Below, in pieces: positions 49,672 through 54,508 of a stretch of DNA of 54,508 nucleotides (position 1 is its first letter; the number at the start of each line of letters is the position of its first letter). The stretch covers positions 1 to 54,508 of the forward strand of contig JAGWBB010000012.1 in assembly GCA_021296095.1 (NCBI GenBank), read 5' to 3'. The stretch comes from Desulfurellaceae bacterium (GTDB lineage: Bacteria; Desulfobacterota; Binatia; Bin18). Both the position numbers and the translations under genes were made by a program. The notes under the pieces are model-generated. The model was not told where the DNA came from. It searched no databases and worked only from the letters and a program-made list of their open reading frames with translations.

Positions 49672-51405
49672 ATGGCGACATACGATATCCAGCTCAAGGA
49701 CGGCACTGTTGTTGACGGCACCCGGGTGCCGCGCTACCGGGCCGACGTGTGGATCAAGGACGGAAAAATCGCCCAGATCGGTGGGCAGGCGCCGGGGTCG
49801 GCCAAACGGGTGATCGACGCCGACGGCCTGATCGTCGCGCCCGGTTTTGTCGATCTGCACACCCATTACGACGCCCAGATCCGTTGGGACCCGTACTGCA
49901 CAATCTCGGGCTGGCACGGGGTGACCTCGGTCGTGCTGGGCAACTGCGGCTTCGGCTTTGCGCCGGTCAAGCCCGATTTCCGGGAACGCTCGATGCTGAC
50001 CATGACCCGCACCGAAGCCATTCCGTATGACGCGATGAAAGCCGGCATGGACTGGGACTGGGAGACCATTCCGGAGTATCTCGACTCGCTCGACCGCTCC
50101 GCCAAGGGCGTGAACTGCATCCAGTACATGCCGACCGCCTCGCTGATGACCTACGTCATGGGCCTTGACGCGGCCAAGAGCCGCCCGGCGACCGCAGCCG
50201 AGCGTCAGGAAATGCAGCGGCTGCTCGACCAGGGCATGGATGCCGGCCTGTGCGGCTTTTCCATCCAGCGTCTGGGTCCGGACTCGACCCAGGCCGATTA
50301 CGACGGCTCGCCGATGGTCACCGATATCATGGATGACGCCGACATTCTGAACCTGGCCGAGGTGCTGCGCCGACGCGACGAGGGCTTTATCCAGATCACC
50401 CAATCGACCGGCACCATCAAACAAGACCTCAACTTTCTGGAAAAACTGGCCGAGGTCGCCCAGCGCCCGATCCTGCATAACGTCATTGTCGCGGCCCGCA
50501 AAGACCCCAAGGTCCACCGCCGCAGCCTGGACTGGCTGGAGCGCTGCCGGGAGCAGGGTCTGCCGATCTTCGGCCAGACCGGAACCCACCGGACCGGCTT
50601 TGCCTTCACCCTGGAGCACTGGAACCTGTACGATGCCAGCCCGGCCTGGCGGGAGCTGACGACCGGCACCAAGCAGGAAAAGCTGGCCAAAATGAAAAAC
50701 CCGGCCCTGCGTGAGGCGGTCAAGCGCGAAACCGAAGAGGCCGACCGCAAGCTGCAAGTCATTCAGGCCGGCGTTGGCGGCGCCATCCCGACCCTGATCG
50801 TCCAGAGCGCCAACAACCAGACCGATCTGGAGCAGTACGTCGGCAAATCAATCGGCCAGATCGCCCAGGAGCAGGGCAAAAATCCGATTGACACCATGCT
50901 CGACCTGTCGATCGCCGGCGACCTGAACGTCGAATTCCTGGGCCCCAACCGCGGCTTTAACGCCGACTACACGGCCGAGATGATTAACGATTCCCGGTTC
51001 ACCGTTCCCGGCGCGTCCGACGGTGGAGCGCACACCAAGTTCTTCACCGGCGGCGCCTTCACGACCGATTTTCTGCGCTGGCTGGTCCGCGACGAGCAGA
51101 AGGTCAGCCTCGAAGAAGCCCACTATCGGCTGTCGGCCCTGCCCGCCCACGCGGCCGGCTTCCGCGACCGCGGCACGCTGCGCGAGGGCGCTGCGGCTGA
51201 CGTGGTGGTCTACAACCTGGACGAGCTGGACATTGAGCCGGACTGGATTGGGGAAATCACCTACGACTTCCCGGGTGGCGAGTGGCGGCGCGTACAGCGG
51301 GCCAAAGGCTACCGGGCGATTATCGTCAACGGCCAGACCACCTTTGAAGACGGCCAGTGCACGGGCAACACCTCGGGTAAGTTGCTGCGCCACGGCCACG
51401 CTTAA
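49672..51405 (+). CDS. N-acyl-D-amino-acid deacylase-like amidohydrolase
   Basis: This 577-residue amidohydrolase of the D-aminoacylase/AmdH type has V-D-L-H-T-H-Y-D-A-Q near residue 63, G-N-C-G-F-G near 90 (the Cys that is a zinc ligand in D-aminoacylase) and G-A-S-D-G-G-A-H-T near 445 with the catalytic Asp. The C-terminus carries the usual beta domain ending in an I-V-N-G-Q-T segment. It is common in uncultured soil bacteria with LLM enzymes; true substrates are mostly unknown. GGAGGGAG lies upstream of the ATG. Confidence 0.9.
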   Translation: MATYDIQLKDGTVVDGTRVPRYRADVWIKDGKIAQIGGQAPGSAKRVIDADGLIVAPGFVDLHTHYDAQIRWDPYCTISGWHGVTSVVLGNCGFGFAPVKPDFRERSMLTMTRTEAIPYDAMKAGMDWDWETIPEYLDSLDRSAKGVNCIQYMPTASLMTYVMGLDAAKSRPATAAERQEMQRLLDQGMDAGLCGFSIQRLGPDSTQADYDGSPMVTDIMDDADILNLAEVLRRRDEGFIQITQSTGTIKQDLNFLEKLAEVAQRPILHNVIVAARKDPKVHRRSLDWLERCREQGLPIFGQTGTHRTGFAFTLEHWNLYDASPAWRELTTGTKQEKLAKMKNPALREAVKRETEEADRKLQVIQAGVGGAIPTLIVQSANNQTDLEQYVGKSIGQIAQEQGKNPIDTMLDLSIAGDLNVEFLGPNRGFNADYTAEMINDSRFTVPGASDGGAHTKFFTGGAFTTDFLRWLVRDEQKVSLEEAHYRLSALPAHAAGFRDRGTLREGAAADVVVYNLDELDIEPDWIGEITYDFPGGEWRRVQRAKGYRAIIVNGQTTFEDGQCTGNTSGKLLRHGHA

Positions 51406-51429
51406 GCCCGACACTACACTCTGGGCCTG

Positions 51430-51483
51430 GGGCCGCAGCCCTGCGGCCCGTTCCTCATCCGGCCAGCCGAGGGCGGCTGGCCG
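51430..51483 (+). terminator. Two tandem hairpins after the amidohydrolase gene
   Basis: GGGCCGCA pairs with TGCGGCCC around GCCC (51430-51449), and CGGCCAGCC pairs with GGCTGGCCG around GAGGGC (51460-51483). They start 25 nt after the stop. No U-tract follows, so termination is likely but not certain. The remaining DNA to the IS element (51484-51687) shows no other feature. Confidence 0.55.
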
Positions 51484-51677
51484 CTCTATCACACTACAGC
51501 CTGAGCCGTATCGCCTCCCGTCGCCCGCACTCTGCCCGAGCGCAGTGCATTGAGGAGGGCTGCCTCATCCGCCAGACCGCCCCGAAGCCCCACACTGAAC
51601 ATTCTTCGGCCGCCCGGCCGTTTTGCCTAAAACCGCTCAGGTGGCGGCCAGGCGACCGAGCCCGTAATACGGATTCT

Positions 51678-52749
51678 TCATGAGGAGTATCCATTAGCGA
51701 GGTGAGCAGCCGCGACGAAGTAGGGGAAGCCGGTCAGGGAGCGGACCCGAGCGGCGGTGTAGTGCCGGAGGCGGGTCGTCAGGAAGGTCGATAAGGCATC
51801 TAAGGAGGTGGGCTGCCGAGGGGCGAGCCAATCTTTGAGATCGCGCCAGAGGCGTTCGATCGGATTCAACTCCGGGGCATAGGGCGGGAGGAAGAGGAGG
51901 CCGACATTGGGGGGCAGGCGCAGGGAACGGGCCTTGTGAAAGGCGCCATTATCGAGGACGAGGAGATGGAAGTGGGCCGGCGCCGTGGCAGCCAACTGCT
52001 CCAGGAAGAGCTGAAAGAGAGAGCTGGTCAGCGCGGGCAACTCCAGAAAGAAGCTCTGGCCCGTCGTCGGTTCCACGGCCCCATACAGATAGAGACTCTC
52101 GAACCGATAGGCAGCCGGGACCACGGGCTGCAGGCCCCGGGCGGTGATCCGGCGGCGCACGATAGGCAGCAAGCCACACCGACTTTCATCCTGGGCCCAC
52201 ACCCGGCACTGCGTATAGCCGGCGCGCCGGGCCTGGCGCACCCGGTGGCGGAGGTGCTGCGCTAGGGTCCGGCGGAAGCGGGCGACCTCAGCAGCGTTTT
52301 TTTGGGATGCGCCCGCCGCGGTGCTTTGGGCTTGGCGCCCAGCTTATAGCGGACCAGCCCGTGGACGGTACTGTAGCAGAGGTGCACGTGGTGCTCCTGG
52401 GCCAGATAGCGCTGAATCTCGCCGTAGCTGGTAAAGCCCCGAGGCTGCGCTAAGCGCTGGTGGAGGTGTGCCAGGACCGCCGGGGGGAGAGTGCTCCGTT
52501 TCCCGGGCGCTGTCTTGATGGTCAGCAGCGCGCGAAGCCCGCCCGCTTCATACTGGGTTAACCACGCCCGGATGGTATGGCGATGGACAGCGAGGAGGGC
52601 AGCCAGAGCGACGCGGGATGCCGCTTGGCCACTCGCCAGCAGATACAGCGCTTGTAAGCGTTGGCGCTTGCGGGCCTCGGGCTCCGCTCTCACCCGCCTT
52701 TGGAGTTGCTGGGGGCTTTCGGTAATCACAGGGAGGGCTTTGTTCATAG
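51678..52749 (-). CDS. IS630-family transposase in two frames (frameshift at an A7 run)
   Basis: The first frame (52749-52262) holds the helix-turn-helix N-terminal half, with V-H-R-H-T-I-R-A-W and a second winged-helix segment. The second frame (from the A7 run at 52303-52297 to 51678) holds the DDE domain: W-A-Q-D-E-S, V-L-D-N-G-A-F-H and L-N-P-I-E-R-L-W. A -1 shift, or slippage adding one A, at C-C-C-A7 joins them without a stop. Programmed frameshifting or recent inactivation are both possible. The last codons and the TGA lie beyond the IS end. Confidence 0.8.
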
Positions 52750-52777
52750 CCCGCCATCGTGCCCCTCCTAATGGATA
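51690..52777 (-). mobile_element. IS630-family insertion sequence, about 1.09 kb
   Basis: Both ends carry the inverted repeat T-C-C-A-T-T-A-G followed by similar GAGG-rich bases. The element is flanked by TA on each side (51688-51689 and 52778-52779), as expected for IS630-type insertion into TA. It lies between the amidohydrolase gene and an NTF2-like gene. The transposase reading frame crosses the left end into host DNA. Confidence 0.8.
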
Positions 52778-52901
52778 CCTGTCAAACAGAAATAATATAA
52801 GTCCCTGATTTTCCTGATCTCGCTCCCCTCCGATCCAGACCTTGCGTCTGAGAACGCGCAAAGTGTCCACCTTGGCCCGACCGCTGGTCGCGGCGGTGTT
52901 G

Positions 52902-53402
52902 TCACCGAAGTTGGGCAGCGACAAAGGCGTTCAAAGAGGGATAATCAAAGTAATCGGTATGGCGAATCACCCGCCCCTTTTGGATCTGCAACACGGTGAG
53001 TCCTTCGGCTTTGATCTCCACCGTCTCATTTTCGGGACCGCCAAAATACTGGGCGGGCGCGGTGCCTGTGATTTCAACATACAGCACCACGCGGTCGTTC
53101 GACGCAAAACTCTTCACGATACGGACCGTGGTGTCCTCCCTGAGAGAGGGCGCCATATAGTCTAAAAAGGAAGCGAGCGAATCCAGGTGAGAGGAGAGAC
53201 CACTCCCAGCAAGAGCTGTCGGGTCTTCAAACACCATATCCGGCGCAGCTACTGCCCGCACCTTCTCAAACTCTTTACCATACAAGGCGCGGTAATACGC
53301 CTGAGCGACGTCTATAGGGGTCATGGGGAGACTCCCTGCCGTTGGTGTGGTGAGAAAGAAGAAACTGAAGAGCACAGCGCCAACTCTCGGTCCTTTTTTC
53401 AT
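52902..53402 (-). CDS. Exported SnoaL/NTF2-like protein
   Basis: This 166-residue protein has a signal peptide (1-23) and a cone-like NTF2/SnoaL fold: A-Q-A-Y-Y-R-A-L with P-D-M-V-F-E-D-P, then V-E-I-T-G-T-A-P-A-Q-Y and the final G-R-V-I-R-H-T-D-Y-F-D-Y. Such domains bind small hydrophobic ligands or act as isomerases/cyclases. Export is unusual for SnoaL proteins. The gene is bounded downstream by the IS630 element; its promoter side is a 145-bp region with a short tandem repeat. Confidence 0.82.
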   Translation of the reverse strand: MKKGPRVGAVLFSFFFLTTPTAGSLPMTPIDVAQAYYRALYGKEFEKVRAVAAPDMVFEDPTALAGSGLSSHLDSLASFLDYMAPSLREDTTVRIVKSFASNDRVVLYVEITGTAPAQYFGGPENETVEIKAEGLTVLQIQKGRVIRHTDYFDYPSLNAFVAAQLR

Positions 53403-53481
53403 GCGTACGCCTTTCTCTTTCTACTATCAAGCGGTTGCTCGAACAGTGCCCGCTCCACATCTTACGTCCGAGAAGGTCCCA

Positions 53482-53511
53482 TCTGTCAACTACCACTCTG
53501 TCAACTACCAC
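53482..53511 (+). repeat. 15-bp tandem direct repeat, two copies
   Basis: TCTGTCAACTACCAC is repeated exactly, head to tail, between the NTF2-like gene and the DUF5615 remnant. It could be a polymerase-slippage duplication or a paired protein-binding site. Confidence 0.8.
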
Positions 53512-53520
53512 TGCACACCA

Positions 53521-53542
53521 CCCCTGCGGACCCGAGCAGGGG
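53521..53542 (-). terminator. Hairpin downstream of the DUF5615 remnant
   Basis: CCCCTGC pairs with GCAGGGG around an 8-nt loop, starting 5 nt after the DUF5615 stop read on the minus strand. There is no U-tract, so terminator function is uncertain. Confidence 0.35.
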
Positions 53543-53547
53543 CGCGG

Positions 53548-53866
53548 TCAGACCGCTATCTCCTGGTACTCCCCCGGCTGCATCCGGCTGATCGTCTCGC
53601 GAATCGTGGTGACATGGGCCTGGATGCGGGGCCAGGACGTCGAGCGCAGCACCAGGATGGGCCAAGCGCCGCCCGAACAGATTCTGTTGATGACGCAGCT
53701 GTTGGTCCGTGGTGATGAGCAGGTCGTAGCCCTCGGCTTCGGCACGATCCAGCAGGTCCCCATTGCGGAGCGTTGCCCACCCCAGCTCGAAGGCCGTGTC
53801 GACGGTGTGCCCGGACAGACTCCGCCGTAGGGGAACCGGCGTGCCCTGGTCAAACAGGACTTTCAT
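53548..53866 (-). pseudogene. DUF5615 PIN-like toxin, frameshifted
   Basis: The N-terminal part from ATG 53866 reads as a DUF5615 PIN-like protein (M-K-V-L-F-D-Q-G-T-P, L-L-I-T-T-D-Q-Q-L-R-H-Q-Q-N-L). Near 53658-53663 the frame breaks, and the family C-terminus (I-L-V-L-R-S-T-S-W-P-R-I onward, ending E-Y-Q-E-I) continues in another frame to the TGA at 53548. One extra C in GGCCCATCC explains this. DUF5615 proteins are the toxin half of DUF433 toxin-antitoxin pairs. Decay and base-calling error are both possible. Its ATG overlaps the DUF433 stop (ATGA). Confidence 0.7.
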
Positions 53867-54079
53867 GCCGGGCCGGAAGCCGTCAGCGACTGGGCCGCAT
53901 GCTCCAGGACGGCGGCGGCTTGCCAGCTCGCCACGCCGGGGAACCACGCGAGGAACTGGTCCAGCGTCGCCCCGTCTTTGAGATTCTCGAACAGCGCGGT
54001 GACCGGCACCCGGGTGTCGCGAAAGACCCAGGCCCCGCCACACGTGCCCGGCTCGCGTTCGACGGCCGGGCAGGCTCAC
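53863..54079 (-). pseudogene. DUF433 antitoxin, frameshifted near its start
   Basis: A DUF433 domain is clear in one frame (G-G-A-W-V-F-R-D-T-R-V-P-V, L-F-E-N-L-K-D-G-A-T-L-D-Q-F-L-A-W-F-P-G-V, V-L-E-H-A-A). The only well-placed start, GTG 54079 with AGGAGGAG before it, is in a different frame. Removing one C from CCCGGCC near 54067 joins them. It overlaps the DUF5615 start by 4 nt, the usual antitoxin-toxin coupling. Confidence 0.65.
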
Positions 54080-54118
54080 CTCCTCCTCTGCATAGCGGAG
54101 GAGACCGCCTGACCGCAA

Positions 54119-54492
54119 GTTCCTTCGTGGTGGTGGGACCGTGGCGCTGGAAGGCGCGGATTTTCCTGCGCCCGTGCGCGGCCGCTCCGTCAGCTGCGTC
54201 CGAGTACGCCCAAAGTGTTACCTTTGAGAGAGCGGACGGAGCGCCTTGGTCCTGGGTTCCTCGCTCCAGCCTTTTCCCCGTGATTTCCCCTCATTTCCTC
54301 CCAAACTGCACCTTCCCACGGTGTGTTTGCCGCCTCCCCGGCCCAGCGAAACCGGCCGGAGGGCTTTTCCTCTACCTCGTCTTTCCCCTCCTGGCTCTGG
54401 TTGTCTCAAGCGAATGTCAGCGAAACCGGGTGGATAGCATACAGCCACGAAGGACCTGCCGACCCAAGCAGGGTCGAGAAGGGAGTGCGATC
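54119..54492. other. Long non-coding stretch with a 12-bp repeat
   Basis: About 370 bp have no credible gene on either strand. The plus strand is pyrimidine-rich around 54240-54400. CAGCGAAACCGG occurs at 54344-54355 and 54418-54429. The region may hold a structured RNA leader of the next gene, but I could not fold it into a known family. Confidence 0.4.
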
Positions 54493-54508
54493 ATGGCAAC
54501 GTACGCAC
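54493..54508 (+). CDS. Start of an unidentified gene cut by the window end
   Basis: An ATG at 54493 follows GAAGGGAG at a suitable distance, and five codons (M-A-T-Y-A) are visible before the window ends. Nothing can be said of its function. Confidence 0.35.

Noticed and set aside
53482-53511. Tandem repeat considered as a CRISPR fragment
   Set aside because: The two units are directly adjacent with no spacer, are only 15 bp long, and no cas genes are nearby.
54218-54448. A 76-codon minus-strand frame near the window end
   Set aside because: It lacks a ribosome binding site, is dominated by Arg/Gly/Glu from a purine-rich strand, and has no domain.

Overview
This 54.5 kb, GC-rich window comes from an uncultured Gram-negative bacterium. 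Its combination of a copper membrane monooxygenase operon, a lanthanide-type PQQ alcohol dehydrogenase, F420/deazaflavin enzymes, a B12-dependent ribonucleotide reductase, hopanoid genes, ceramide genes and selenoproteins resembles Binatota or Tectomicrobia genomes. That placement is inference, because there is no rRNA or other phylogenetic marker here. No tRNA, rRNA, CRISPR array or dedicated transcription factor gene was found.

Layout. 1-12.6 kb: a DciA-like protein, NrdJ with a promoter carrying tandem NrdR boxes, several small metabolic genes, hpt, an FAD-linked oxidase, a TPR protein, and a hopanoid group (hpnG-like, hpnB, hpnA) containing a MITE-like repeat. 12.7-18.4 kb: trxA and the rod-shape operon mreB-mreC-mreD-mrdA-rodA. 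18.6-23.2 kb: a PpiD-like chaperone, a selenocysteine Bcp peroxiredoxin, LarC, a CusF-like lipoprotein and a NIPSNAP protein. 23.3-31.3 kb: a nine-gene copper monooxygenase operon on the minus strand, with a promoter-like sequence at one end and a strong intrinsic terminator at the other. Its order is accessory paralog 2, PmoC, PmoA, a small membrane protein, PmoB, accessory paralog 1, a two-domain multicopper oxidase, a His/Met-rich cupredoxin and an F420-type (LLM) oxidoreductase. 31.3-36.9 kb: a lipoprotein esterase, GldA, a GNAT enzyme, the PQQ alcohol dehydrogenase and a second selenocysteine peroxiredoxin. 36.9-46.9 kb: sphingolipid genes. These are a CerR-like reductase, serine palmitoyltransferase and a GNAT ceramide synthase candidate, followed in the same unit by a DUF3179 selenoprotein. 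Next come a desaturase and a three-gene lipid head-group operon (CDP-alcohol phosphotransferase fusion, lipid kinase, Tam41-like cytidylyltransferase), then OsmC. 47-54.5 kb: a phosphoesterase, a catalytically dead HtrA-like protein, a D-aminoacylase-like amidohydrolase, an IS630 element, an NTF2-like protein, a frameshifted DUF433/DUF5615 toxin-antitoxin pair and the first bases of a gene cut by the window end.

The strongest observations are these. (1) Three genes have an in-frame TGA exactly where their family has a redox cysteine, each followed by a hairpin. The DUF3179 case is one I do not know as a described selenoprotein family. (2) In the monooxygenase operon, four exported proteins are predicted to start with histidine after signal cleavage, as PmoB does at its copper site. 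They include a paralogous pair bracketing CAB that may be undescribed copper proteins. (3) The ceramide cluster lies beside a kinase / cytidylyltransferase / CDP-alcohol transferase set that could make a phospho-sphingolipid by a CDP-ceramide-like route.
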